Source: Burhinus oedicnemus (lineage: Eukaryota; Chordata; Aves; Charadriiformes; Burhinidae). Taken from it: DNA of 64,000 bases. Position 1 is the first letter of the stretch. Every line of letters starts with the position of its first letter. The DNA is taken from positions 1,752,645 to 1,816,644 of the forward strand of contig VFFE01007079.1 of the NCBI GenBank assembly GCA_008921705.1. The letters run 5' to 3'. The notes below the pieces were generated by a model. That model did not search any database. It worked only from the letters and a program-made list of their open reading frames with translations, and was not told where the DNA came from. Below, in pieces: positions 35,794 through 48,731 of the stretch. The position numbers and the translations under genes are program-made.

Positions 35794-35813
35794 NNNNNNN
35801 NNNNNNNNNNNNN
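35794..35813. other. Assembly gap (20 N)
   Basis: Twenty undetermined bases of unknown true size just after the T/A homopolymer hairpin. Confidence 0.99.
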
Positions 35814-38800
35814 TGGGGTGGGAGCTGGCAGCAGTCCCGGTCCCGCTCAAAGGGCGTGAAGGCGGCTCTGCAAAATGGGGAGGAGGAGGAGGGGCGAGTT
35901 CAGGGGAGGAATCTGCATATGGTGTGTAATGCTTTTATGAATTGGGTCTTTAATAATTTACATTACCAGTTTAATACTTTGAATACAAATTATCTTGCCC
36001 ATATGCTGTGCTGACAAACATAAAAATGGAGTAATCAAAGCTGTAATAGCACTACAGCAAAAAGACATAAAATGCCACTAGAAGGCTTAGGATAAATTAT
36101 TGCATGCACACGCTAGCTCTATGGCTCCCTGGTGCCAAGGGATGCATTGCAATTTCTTCCTTAGACTTTGCATTTGGGCTTGAGGACTGGTGCAGTACCA
36201 GGAGTACCGCTCAAAATTCTGCAAGACACTGGCAGTGTTTAACAAAGAGGAGGAAAGAAAAAAGGCTCGGACCCGTTTGATAAACACCGCAATTTAAATT
36301 CTGCTCTGGCATTACACGGGCTGCAAAGAAAATATAGCCCTCTTATTTGTAGGGAGCCCCCTTCTTCCTGCAGCAGGGTTATTTGCATGTATTATAAACT
36401 GCAGTGTTGGCTTGCCATCTTCAGGCAGCTGCCACGTACTGCACAGCATCCCTGTGCATCCCTGTCCATCCCTGCGCTGGTTGGAGGTGGTGGGTCCAGC
36501 CTGGGTGCCGCAGGGGATGCCCAAGGGAGGATGCTCCCTGCAGCCTGGCACCAGGTGACCCAGGCAATGGGCAGCATCAGTCCAGGGAAAACACGAGTTT
36601 CACCTCATCCCTCTTCATACCTGTGCTTGCTTCCCTCTGATGCCCGAGCTCCGAGTGGCTGGCGGAGGTGGGAGAGGATGAAACAGCCCCAGACCCTTGG
36701 TGCTCCGTCCTGGCCACCCTCAGGCTGCAGTTCAGGTGTAAAGGAAGGGTGCGGGTGAGCCTGGGAGTTCGTGGGTGCCGCAGGTGAGTTACTGGTTTGC
36801 TTTTAGCAGCCTGGCATCTTTTGGTGCGCGTGTGCCGGTATACCGGCCATCCTGACGGGCATGGGGCCGTGCAGTGAAAGGAGCAGGTTTGCAGAGCAGA
36901 GATGCAAGTTGGGCTCACAGGGAAAAGCTGCTGCTTGTAGATGTCAGCAGACCATGTATTGTGGCTTGTGGCAAAGTCCCTGCTTTTAAATACCAGTCTA
37001 TTCATTGGTACCACGTCGCAAAGATGTCCCCCCTACAGGCAATCTTTCACAGAAAGAGCCATTTAAGGCTCGCATTTGCATACACTGAATTTCTCAGCTA
37101 TCAAGGTTACTCCATGCTGTAATCCATTCTGTGCTTCTAATACGATCAGTGAAAAATGAGGCTTCTTCCCAAATAAATCATCAGCAACGGAGGGAATGGT
37201 GCTTTTCCAGAAGGCATGAGGCTCCAGCAGCAGCAACATCTTTCCCAAAAGGCAGAGGAATCGGGGCAGACTCGTTCTGCGCTGCCTGAGCTCACTGCCA
37301 GTCACCTCGAGACCCAAACCCCTTGCACACGAACGAGTTTTTCCTGCCTTTGCTGCTCCCAGGATCGGCTGCCGACTGTCTCCCCGGGATGTGGTGCCAG
37401 CGGCTAGGGCGTAGTGCATCCCAAGGGCGAGGGTCACCCATCTTTGCCTCATCCATTAACGTGCGTATCGCTGCACACACATGTCTCTGTAATGGACTGA
37501 GGGGAGAGGAGCGGGTGCTGGTGTTTGGCGTCCTGTGTCCCAGCGAGGTGGGGCACGCAGGGCTGCAGAAAGAGAGAGCACCCTCCTCCTGCCTGTCCCT
37601 GGGCTCCACCTTGCTCTGCTCCCCGTTCACCCCCAATCCAGCTCTGTGCCTCCCCCGAAGCCTGGTTTTGGCTGTGAACAGGGGGATTTGGAGGAGCCCC
37701 AGGTGCTGCAGCCCCGCTCCATCCCCTGGCGCTGGGGAGCAGCCACGTGCAATAACCCCGTTATTGCCCCCGGGCACACCATGACTCCAAAACCCTCGGT
37801 TCAAAGAAATACCTGGAGCCTCTCGGGCTAGGGGCAATGGGGGCTGCATGGATGGGCAAAGGGACCTACGTGAGCCGGGATGGGGAGGTGCAGGTGGGCA
37901 TCCAGCCCCCACTGGAAGAACTTTTCCCATTGCCAGACCTTCTGGAGAATAAAGTCCTCACTGATCCTTTTGCTCTGCACGTAAATCGGATGGATCAAGA
38001 CCACAATGAGAAATATTCCCATCCTCACCCAGAGAGGGATTTTCAGCATAAAAGGCTTTATATGACTCATAAACTATAACGTTCATTTCTGCACGTGAGG
38101 TAAATATTTCCCCCTCTGAATGTCTAAGCAATGCAATTCTGTTTGAAGCCTCCATTTGTTTAAGTCTGGAGGTGACAATAATTCACCTGTTTTCCCTTCC
38201 CGTGATTCCCCAAGCAATGGCGTAAGCCAAAATAGAGCAAACTCAGCTCTGGCTGTTTGTCACTTGTCAGCTCCCTCCCTCAGCCACGCTCAGATGAGTT
38301 TTGTCCTGGAGTTTACATTGGGGCACCTTCTGATCTCTAGCTGTTGCTAAACGGCCCCGTGTTTTCCCTTTTAGAGGAAGAAATACAGCCCACCTGTACG
38401 CAGCCGCTGCCAGGGCAGGCAGGGAAGAGGGACATAACTTAATTTAACTCCAGATAAATCATGATTTCGCAGCAATCTGCCTGCCACAGGCAGTTGAGAG
38501 TCCCATCTCCTTGGCGCTATAACAACACTTGTCACTCAGTGTCCCAAAGAGACCCGCTCGCGGCCAGAGATCATAGATGACTGAGAAGACGCCTGAAGTT
38601 GTAAACACCATCAATCTGGAGAACACAAACGTGCCCGGGAGCCGCTGTCGGGGGAGGATGTTCGAAGGCAGCGCTTGCCTCTGCAGAGCATGGGACGTGC
38701 CTGTGGATCCCCAGCCTCAGACTTCCCCCGCGTCTATCACCACCTGAAGCTCCAGCAAAGCCAGGGAGGCGAAGTGCTGCCTCTCCTTTTCCCCAGGAGC

Positions 38801-41800
38801 ACTCGGATCCTTGGCTTTTGGAGGCCGGTAGCCGCCCGCGCAGCCCCTCTCAGGAGAGGGGACCCGGGTAGGGGTTAGCTGCTGTTGTGGGGCAGAGGCA
38901 CTGGGTGGGTGGCCTTAATGCACCCTCTGCTTTTGCTCTTTGAGGGAGGTGAAGGAAGGATGCTCCTAATTTGTTGGTAGGTGCGGCTCCTGGTGCTATC
39001 TGCTGGAGGTTTTCACCACCGTGAAGCTGCTCAGCTCCTGCCGGGGGGACAGAGAGCCCCGGACGTGGCCTCGTCGCTGCTCGGAGATGTCTTGTGCGAG
39101 AGCCGTGGGTGGGTGGGTGCCTGCTCAAAGCCTGGCCGTGCCGCTGTCTGGCCGCGCGGAGCTGGCAGGGGTGCAGCCAGCATTCGCGCTGGGTGCCCCC
39201 TCACTGCCCCCCGATGAGCTGAGCTCCTACCGGAGAGGTGGGCTGTTTCGAGAGACTTGTCTGAATTTTGGCTTTAGTTCCCCATCTTGCAGGCAGAGAC
39301 CCTCGCCGTGGGCTGAAAGCCCCCGTCCCGTGCCGGCACACGAGGTTGTGGAGAAGCCTCCCACCGCAGCACGAGCAGCGTGTTTGCGGCGCTGGAGCCT
39401 CACTTTGCTTTCCATCCTTTTTGGTACCCCCGTGCCTTTGCTGGCTTGGGCAGAGTCGCTTCTGACTTACAGCTGGTGTCACATGAAATCCGAAGCAGGC
39501 GCCGTTCCTCCTGCCCCCGGCTCACCCACTCCCACCCAGGATGCTCCTGGTCCATCCCGCTCCCCCAGCAGCTCCCAGCGCTGCTCCCTGGGTCCCTGCC
39601 CGTTCTCAGGGATGTGTCCGCATCCAAGCCTCAACTCAATGCTACTGTGCACAGGCAGTTTCTTTTTCTCTGTTTTTAAAGGAAACTGAATCCAAGGCTG
39701 CCGCGTACTGATGATGATATTATTGTTAGTAGTTATTTCTATTTCCGTAGCTCCAAGAGGCAGAGAACAGAGTCCCACTGGGTTAAATGCAGCACATGCT
39801 ATAACAAAAAGACAGTCTGGGTGCCAAACAACTTGCAATCTTCTTCTTAATGTAAGGAATGTAAAATTAAGATTACTATAGCAACATCTTGCTCATATAG
39901 GATTTGTTGGTCTTTATATATATATATATATATGTGCGTGTGTGTATATATATATGTAACATACATATACAAGCCCTAAATATCTCTGGCAACTTTTTCC
40001 ATTGTTGAAGTTATATTTAATTTCAAGCTCTCTGTATCTCAGATCTGTATCACTTCTTAGGATTTGCATCCAGCTTTCCTTCAGCAAGCCTTGCCTTCTC
40101 CTTTGGGCTCTTCTGTGCGTGCTGCGTGCCAGGCTCAAGTCCCCTCTGCCTGGGGAGAGTCCCTGGGCAGGAGCAGGGACAAACCCTGATGAGGGGGTTC
40201 ATTCCATCTATTGGGGGTTTTGTTTTGAATGTATACAACCCCGTTAAACTTCATCACTGACTTAACATCTCCAAATCTGCTTTCTTCAGTCAGGTTGTAG
40301 GAGAGCGGGGTGAACCCGAGACATGCAAATCCCTCTTTCCTCTTCCCATCTCTCTTCTCTCAAGTTATTAGTTCAACTTTAAGAGAAATTTCCTATGAGT
40401 TACGAACCGCGGCTCTCACTTCTCCTCCACAACTGAATAAAACCTGGGCCCAGAAATGTCTGTGGGAAGGGCAGAGCGCTCCCAGGAGCAGGGAGCTGAG
40501 GGAAAGGCAGCAGGAGGATGGATGCACCTACAGTTCAGCGTCACTTAACTTCTCCAGGAAAGCAGCAGAAATTCAAGCACGACTTCCACCTTGTCGCAGA
40601 GGTAAGTGGAGTTGCTGATAAAGAAGTGTTTTAACATCGCCGGATCTGAGGAGTTTGTCTTTGCTTACCAGCCTACAATGGGGTAGGAGGGAAAACCAGG
40701 CACCAAACTGTGCTGAAGAGATCTAAAGAGTATTGCTTTCCGCCAAAGAAAGACGTGTCGGAGGGATACCCGTTTCTTGTGAGAAGCGGGGAGGGACTGG
40801 CGGCTGGTTCGTAACAGCTTTGAGGCTGTGGAGTTGAACGTGCACAGTTGGAGGGCTGGTGGATTCGCTGTTTTGAGACCAGACTGTAATGGAGATCTGA
40901 GAACCAAAACTGAAAACGTCTGCTGGCAGGTCTGCGTGGCGGAGCTGGAAAGCAGCCTGAAGTTGCCAGCTGCAGATTTCTGGTGCCTCTGACTTAGCAG
41001 TGTTAAATACAAGGAAATAAATCATAGGCAGCTCTGCCTGCGGGGTCTAGAAGGAAAGCGAGGGGGCAGGGGTGAGGCGGGTGAGCAAAGCCCGCTTCCC
41101 AGTGGGTCTGTGGGGAAGCAGAAGTGGAAAGGCGAAGAAGGGATTTGCGTGGCATAGAAAGGCCAGCTTTCAAAGCCCACCCAGGCAAACGCAATGGCTT
41201 TTCTTCAGGCAGAACCGCTCCATGAGCAGGAATCAATACCCTTCTTCAGAGCCTGCAAAAAATGCTGATGGGTGTGAGTGTGCAGAGCTGATGCCGAGTA
41301 GCAGATTTCTGGATGGAGCTATTGAAGAGCGTAGGATGGGAGTGAGCGCGAGTGACGCTTCGCGTGTATGTTGGGTGTTGGTGTGGACCTTACAGTGATG
41401 GGCTGAAGGTCTGGGGACGGCTGAAGGTCTGACCAGGGGAGTGGGTTGGAGACCAGTGGAAGTTCATGAGCAGCAATGTATTAGAGGGCAGAGCAAAGCG
41501 AACGTTATAAGACGGGCACTCAGCTTGTTCGCTGCCAGCAACAGGCAGGAAAGCTGTCCCTTTGCTGAACTCAGCCCCAAACCAGGGCTGAGCTACAGGC
41601 AGAAGAGACATCGCTACCTCCTTCCCCAAAGGAAGGAGTAAAGGCAGGCTCCGGGGGTCAGCCGGGGCAGTGGGGGCTGTGAACCTGGCCCAGGAGGAGC
41701 CAGCAAGGTCTGTAGGGCTGAAGAAACCAGCTCAGAGACCGTTGGTTAAAATGCACGCACACTCTTTCATCCTTTTCTCCGGAATGGGAACCCATCAGGA

Positions 41801-43440
41801 CAAGGGTGTGTTCATGATGCTCAGTCCTTACCCTGGACTCCCCCGGCTGCCAGCAGCGCGAGCACGGGTGCTGCGCCCTGGGTGAAGGTTTGGTGTGCAA
41901 CCTCAGCCCAGAGACCTGTTCGCTCGCCCCTTAGAAATCCCGCAGGGAATTGCAGGTGTGCAAAGTGTCCCGTGAAATTGGGGCTTTTGGTAGGAGTACG
42001 GCGAGAAGGGGGAATCATTTCCCTTTCCCTAAGCGGTGCTGAGTTTCTCAGCTGCGGGACGCGCGCTGCTGACACGTACCAAAGCGATAGCCTGAGAAAA
42101 GGGAATCCCTTCACTGAGGGGGAAAAAAGCTGTGGCTTCGGAGCCAACTCGCTGCAGCTCCTCTGTTAACCCCTGCCGCACCGCCGCTGCGGGCAGCTGC
42201 ACTACTGCAGGGGCAGGTAGGGGCCACGCGTCCCCCCCAGCTCCACGGCACTGCCGTGCCAGCCATCGTCACCATCACCTCTACGCTTTTTACTTCTCTT
42301 GACCTTGGCGTTTCCATCAGCCGTTTTTAAGCAAGCCTGCTACCAAGATTGTAATCGGTTCCCGTGTACTCCTATTTATGCTTTCACCCAGCAATTTGCA
42401 CAGGGCCGTCGAGCTCTCTGCTCATAATTGACAGGAGAAAGCAATCTGCTTCACGAGAGGAAACATCTCCACCGGCTGCTGGATCCGAGCAGGCTATTTC
42501 CCATAATGAGGATGAAGCAAAACAGGATCTCGCTAACAGCCGCGGGTATAGCTGAGCTCCCATTACTGCAGGCGCAGAGGTGCTGCGTGGGATGTAATTA
42601 AGAGCTCGATATTTGGAGTACAGCGTGTCGTGCTGTCCTTCCTGCGCCGCTGGCTTGTGACGAGGCAGTTAGTGCCAAGCGCTCCCGAAGCTCGTGTCAC
42701 AGCTCCCACAAGCCAGGCTGCAGGAGGGGCTGCTTGGGGAAGGGAAGTCTCCTTATTTTCTTTAAGGCTGTTATTTCTCCACTTGCAGAGGACGACCATG
42801 GCAATTTCAGCCTTAGCGTTGGAAAGCAGCTGCCAATGGCGATGGAGTGATTTTGACAAGAGTGGCATCAACTGTGAGTGTCCCCACAGTGACGGTGCGG
42901 CTGGGTGGGTAACACAGGCGTCCAGCCGTGCTGGGCTCCTGCCGTTCCCAGCTGGAAAAGCAGCCTGGACGTAGTGCTGGGCGGCAGAGTGGGTGCGGGC
43001 AAAAGGCTTGCAGTTGGGTGAGCATCCAGGTGGACTGCAATGCAAATTGCAGATGGGGAGGGGAATGGGGAGGGGAGAGTCCCCAGAGCATCTCGGCAGT
43101 TTCCATCTCACGCCGTTCCCCTTACGGCGAGGCCAGGCACCTGGCGAGCGATGCCGAACATCTGAGATACCACACAAACTTTTGGGGGTGTCAGAGAAAA
43201 GAGCAACCACCTCTGCTTGGGCACTATCTGTGGAGCAGAGAGCTTTCCCTCCAGGTTCTCGAGGAGGCAGCCAGTCTCGCCTCCTTGTGAAGCGCTTACT
43301 AGCTCTTTTTATTGGGATTGAAGCACAGCCAGAGGATAAGCTTAAGTCCTTTCTCCGTATACAGGTGGTGGTAAACTGGGTAAGACCCCGATGTGTCCAA
43401 AAGATTGGCCTGATGCCCCCCAGCTGACCCCTAACTGGGA
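35814..43440. other. Intergenic between HMGB3 and MTNR1C, no gene recognised
   Basis: Mostly unique sequence. Positions about 35910-36110 are AT-rich with two CATATG E-boxes (35916, 36000) and many TAAT/ATTA cores, a typical look for a developmental enhancer. Positions about 37900-38350 are similar. A TA/TG microsatellite lies at 39915-39957. The minus-strand frame 42563-43555 is the longest in the window (330 codons) but has no recognisable domain. Confidence 0.5.
39915..39957. repeat. (TA)n(TG)n(TA)n microsatellite
   Basis: Alternating TA, then TG/CG, then TA dinucleotides over about 43 bases. The TG part is Z-DNA-prone and the whole is likely polymorphic. Confidence 0.9.
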
Positions 43441-43455
43441 TGGACCCTGGGCTTC

Positions 43456-43498
43456 GGGAGGGGGAAGAAAGAAAGGGGAGAGAAAGGGAGGGGAGAGG
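43456..43498 (+). repeat. Polypurine tract, 43 bases
   Basis: Uninterrupted A/G on the plus strand. It lies inside the 330-codon minus-strand frame, where it reads as a Ser/Leu/Pro-rich stretch, which weakens the case that the frame is a protein. Confidence 0.85.
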
Positions 43499-46400
43499 CT
43501 GTGAGGGCTGCACCAGGAAAACCGAGAGTGACCCAGCTAGCATCCCTGTGGGCACCGAGGTGGGAGTCTGCGGGAGCAGTGGGATTCCTGTGTGCGTGGC
43601 ATGTCGGGGCAGAAGGGATGGACCAGAAAGGAGACCTGTAAGGAGCAGGGGTGGGTTTGTCGTTGGTTTTCACCGGTAGAAAAAGGGACTGAATGAGGAA
43701 TTTCAACGGGAAAAATACAAAGTGTCCCCCACCACCCTCCTGCCACCCCAGGAGGTGTCGGTGTAAGGGGGAAAGCCTTGCCCTCCCTCGCTTGAGCACA
43801 CGCTCCATGGGGATGGTGCGAGGAGGATGAGCGGTCCTTCTTTTGTTTGAGTTAAAGGCAGATCTTGCAGACAAATAGGGCCGCTGTCTGGGGGGACCAA
43901 TCTGTCATGAAACAGCTTTCCTTTCTTCGCTTTGCATTTCTTTTTTTCCAGATTCACTGCCTTGCTGCCAAGCACTGAGCCAGCAGCACCTCGAGTTACT
44001 TGCCTGTTGTTGGGCAACGTAGGAGTTTCTTACTCGGATACTAAAGCACTTAAAATTCTTTAGGCTACGTTAGCCATGAAATACATCTATTGAATCTTCC
44101 TGGCTTAATGGGGTAAACAGTTGTGGCCTTCCCTGAGTTTTGTTTGGTTTTTTTTTCCCCAGTTCACCACAACAAACCCCACCAGCTTGATCATTTCTGT
44201 GTGTTTCCTTCAGCGTGACCATCACTTGGGCAGAGTCCTGTCATCCGAGAAGCCCTGGCACCCCCCACAGCAGCCAGGCTGCCTTCGCTGGGAGCAGGCC
44301 CTCTGATTTGGGATTTTTTTGCGTGGGAATTCAGTAAGATCATTGAAAAAACCCACATTTCATCCTAGCACCTTGAGACCTGCAGCAAGACCGGCTCCAG
44401 CCGGGCATAGCATGGGATGCTACCTGATGTGGCTGGTGGCGAGGGCTACCCCGATGCTCCAGCACAAAGTGTGTCCCCAGGGTCACAGAAGCTGCGTGGA
44501 AGCCACTGAAGATGATGCGGCTTGAGCTTCTCCGCACGTGTCGGAAGGGCTGGAGTTATTTGCTAGCAGAGGCTGTACAAATCCCATGCATAATTCAGCC
44601 ACTGCCATACAAATCATCCTGCTAGTAAAAGCCTTTTCGGAAAACACGATTTGATCGCAACAAACTTTGACCTAAATGTGCCGCAGCCGACAGCCCCGTA
44701 TGGTGGGTTTTAAACTTTTGCCGTCTCTTCCTTCTGAGCGGCAAAGTGAATCTAGGTCACCTCCCTTTGCTTGTTTGTAACGAGGCTAATTCTGATTTCA
44801 TTCATGTTGCATCCTCAAGTTTGAGATGGAAGGGGAAAAAATGGGAGATTTGAGACAGCAAGTCAGCCTCAAAGTCATTCTTCTGAAATCCCATCTCGGA
44901 GCGAAGGAAGCGGTTTGATGTTGCGTCCCAAGCCAACGTTGATGGTGTCATTTAATATTCAGGGTACGAAAGGAGTACAAAGTTTTCCTTCTTTCCCTTT
45001 TTATTTAGATTGCAGCGTTCAGCAGTTGAGCTGAATGAACAGGCCTGTGTCCGCGGCTTTTTGAGTGATTAACAAAAAAAATCCTATTCTGGGCGAGCGA
45101 GCTGTGCGCTCTGCGTGAGGCTGCTGCTTCAGGGACAAAGAGGGGAAGTGGCTGAACACGAGGTTATTAGTTTGTCGGGAGTTTCTATGCAAGCACCGTG
45201 GCATAAATAGAGCCCCTTGTTTGTTGATCTCTTCTGCGATGGCAGCTCAGGGCAAGCTGCTGTATTCATCTATTTATTGCTGAAGCAACTGGTGCTTTTT
45301 TTCCCCCAAGACTGGGGTTCTCTTACGCCGTGCACAGTACAGCTGTGTTGCCTCTGCCGTCCAAATAGATGAAAAAAATGTTGGGGAGAGAGGAACTACT
45401 GCCGTATGTGTTTGGCTAGAGAGTGGCAGGCAGCAAATGGTGATTTCCCCCTTTGGTAATGGTTTGGCAATAACTGCCTCCTGGCCACATGCTGGCTTTA
45501 AGGGCAGAATTGAGACAAGGAGGGAGAAAAAAGGTGTTGGTCCTTATTTTGAAGACACCTGCCATGATGCATGCATGGACTAAATGGCTTATTTCAGCTG
45601 TGTTTGTCAGCTCAAGGAGCCTAAGACTGTGCCAAGGAGTGAACCTCCGTTGTCTGGGGTCTAGAGCAGAATTTTAAACAAGAAAACCAGGCTGTGCTGG
45701 GAAGGCACGTGCTGAGCACCGCGTCCTGGTGGCGTTAAACCACCACAGGCTGCTGGTATCGATACGGGAGGCAGGAGAGATCTCTAAACCTTTGTCTGGT
45801 CTGCTCAGGGGTGGAGGAAACCCGCTCTGCCCATCGCCGGGAGCAGCCCTGCAGGGCTCATCCGTGTCCCGTCCGGGGCTATACAGCGTGGGAGCAGCCC
45901 ACGTGGCAAAGGATTTATTAGCCCCATTTCTGCGTCTGCTTACGTGTCTCCCCCAAAGGCCATTGCTTGAGTCAAAAGGCCCATTTGTCCATAAATTACA
46001 ACTTTTATTGCCCGTTGTTCTTGCTGGAAATAAATATGAGTAGTTAGCCAGGCCGGTGTGGTGGGAGGGGAGGGATTCAACTTCATTCAGCATCTTCATG
46101 CTGCGCGTGTGGATCCGGGGAATGGAGCAGGTACTTGGTGGGACACAGGACAGGGAGACAACCGATCATTTCTGCTCGAGGACCCCCATGTTAGGAATGA
46201 TGTCATGGACAAAATTGCCTTTGCAGCTCACTGGGAGTTATTTGCAATGGGGAAACAACTAACGCCCCCCACGGCCTCTGCTTTTGCAGGGTGGGAGTTA
46301 CAGCTCACAGAAAACTTGCCTGCGACCTGTCTGCAACCGAGACGTGCGGTGTAGAAGTCCAGAGAAAGGTTTCCTGGTGTCCCGGTTTTCTATGTTTCTC

Positions 46401-48731
46401 CTTCCTTCTCACGTCTCTTCTCTTCTTTGAAGGTGGACACCAAAACACTTTTGAATGAGTTCATGTTGGGATTCTGAATTTCCCAGCCTGGTATTCCTTA
46501 CCCAGCACCAACCTACCTGTTCCTGGGGGTGCTCAGCGGGGTGCTAATTATTTTGGTAAGCATGAAGAGTTCCCCAGGTCCAGCTAAAAGGAATAGGTAT
46601 GTTACTGTTGCTAAGCAAGCTCAGTCAAAACGACAAGACAAATTGGCCTTAAATATGCTGAATTCGGTATAGTAGTATTTGTGGAGAACAGCCATTATCT
46701 TTGTATATTTGACAAAAGTTAATTGTCTCTTTGACAAAATCAGTGTAGTAATCAGCCTGTCCCTGTATGGGGGGTGTGTGTGTGGAAATCCTTCATTTAT
46801 AAGCGATTCATTAAGTAGCATTAAAGCTGTCTCTGAAGACAAAATAATCTTTTTAAAGAGGACTCAAGGTACCGAGAAGGAAGATTAATGCCTCAGCTAT
46901 TTCTCAATTATGCAAGCTTTCATTTATTATAGTATACCTGGATTAACTCTTGCTAAGCTGTGTGCTCTGGTAGGTAGGGTGGGAGGTTTCATACCACTGG
47001 ACGAGTCCCGCGCTCAGCGAGGGATGAGGGATTCTCCGCACACGGCTGCAGTGATGGGTGCGAGCGGCACGGCAGGAGGGTGCCGGGCGCTGCCCCTCTA
47101 AGCCTCACCGTTAGCAAACCTATTACATCTTTGCAGAAGGAGTGCTCGAAAAGCATTTATGGGGCTCGAATACTTTGCACTGATTGCATTCTGCTGGGTC
47201 TTCCTGTTTGTGCACACGTGCATACCCTCACCCATGTGGTCTGGGTACCGAAGCGCTCTGGTTTCTGACCCTGCATCAGTTGCATTCTCTCGTGATCACA
47301 TTCACGGTCCTTGCACAATCAAATGAGCCTAAATTCTTCCAACACACTGGGGATATTTTTATTTCAGTATGATTTACGTCAGAGGTTCCGGTAAAGTGTA
47401 ATTAAAAAGGTCTTACTGATACCTCTACCTTCTTTTTTTTCCTTGCCGCTGCTTCCTAGAGTGCTAGCCTTTTCTTAATTGAAGCGGTGAAGAGTCCATT
47501 TAGCAGGAAGGTGGGAGGAAACAGCCTGAAAATCATTCATCTCAATCACTCCACTGATGAAAACAGTTGCTCGCTACATCTATCATAATTTCTTCTAAGA
47601 GTCTTATGAGAGACTGGTTGTTATAACTGTGCGGATGCACACATGCCTGGCAGAGCTATGCAGACCTTCCCATCTAGGGCAGTTGCATCGGGCCATGGAA
47701 AACGATTGCTTTTTGCAGGTATAAATTATGCACCAAAAGAAGTTACCAGATGAAAAGCCAGTTTTTTGTGTTTTTTCCAGTTGCAGCAGTTTCATAAAAT
47801 GCGACCCCTTTTACCTCGCACGGCTGTGATTGCAAGTTTTTTTAACTGTGAGGCCAAGATCTTCTCTGGGCAGCTTTGGTGCTCCCATCAGTGCTCTTGT
47901 CCCAGACAGCACCAGCACAGCCACCCCTGCCCTGCAGCTGGTGAAGGTCAGTGGGGTCCAGCAGAATTTGCATTAAGACTCTTCCCATTATTCAGCAATT
48001 AGCTACTGTTTGCTATCACTAGGCAAAACCAGTTCCCTGTGGGACATCCCAGCCTGGCAACCTCCACGATGGAAGGGGCTGGAAGACAGCACAGGTGGTT
48101 TTGGTGCCAGCAGAAGATAATTGTTCTGGGTGCAGGTTTGCTGGGGCTCTTGAAAGCCTCCAGGGCTGGGGGAGAAGCGATAGGATCGCATGCATCTTCA
48201 AGCTCGGGAAGGCAGCTTTTTCCTTGACTTCAAATACCATCTTCGTTGGTTTCAAACCATGTTTCTACTAGCAAGTAAGTCCAAGACACCTGCATATGAA
48301 GTTCAGGTCCTCTGGTCACATCCCAGTTCTCCACATCTGAAATACCTCCGAGAGCCTCTTTAAAAATGGTGCAAACAGCTGCCAGAGCAGAGCGGCGAGA
48401 AGGCAAAAGGTGCTGAAAGGATGCGTCCACACGAGCTGCTTCTGCGCCTGCCCCCGTACCACAGGTAGGTCCTGAACACAGACCAGCCAAAAGTCGGTCA
48501 ACAAAATTATTTGGTTTACACAGAGAAAATATTTGTACAACTACACAAAATTCAGTGCAGAATGTCAATCAAGAAGCCTAAAGAAATCAAACTTCAAGCC
48601 AAAATGCTCTTTCTGACAATTTGAAAATGCACAATTCTGATCATTATCTTAAAAAAAAAAAAATATCCATTTTGTTTCAAAATTGAGTGTTCTCCAGTCA
48701 TGGGGAAAAGGTAAAAAGCTGCTTAAAGCAG
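43499..48731. other. Intergenic upstream of MTNR1C, no gene recognised
   Basis: Unique sequence. Positions about 45910-46040 contain SOX-like (CATTTGTCC, CGTTGTTC) and HOX/CDX-like (CATAAATTAC, TTTTATTGC) motifs close together, and positions about 46650-46870 are AT-rich and repeat-free. These are enhancer candidates by composition only. No coding exon is recognised. Confidence 0.45.

Noticed and set aside
39021..39689. 222-codon plus-strand frame as a gene
   Set aside because: It has no recognisable domain or splice context and overlaps equally plausible frames on the other strand in GC-rich DNA.
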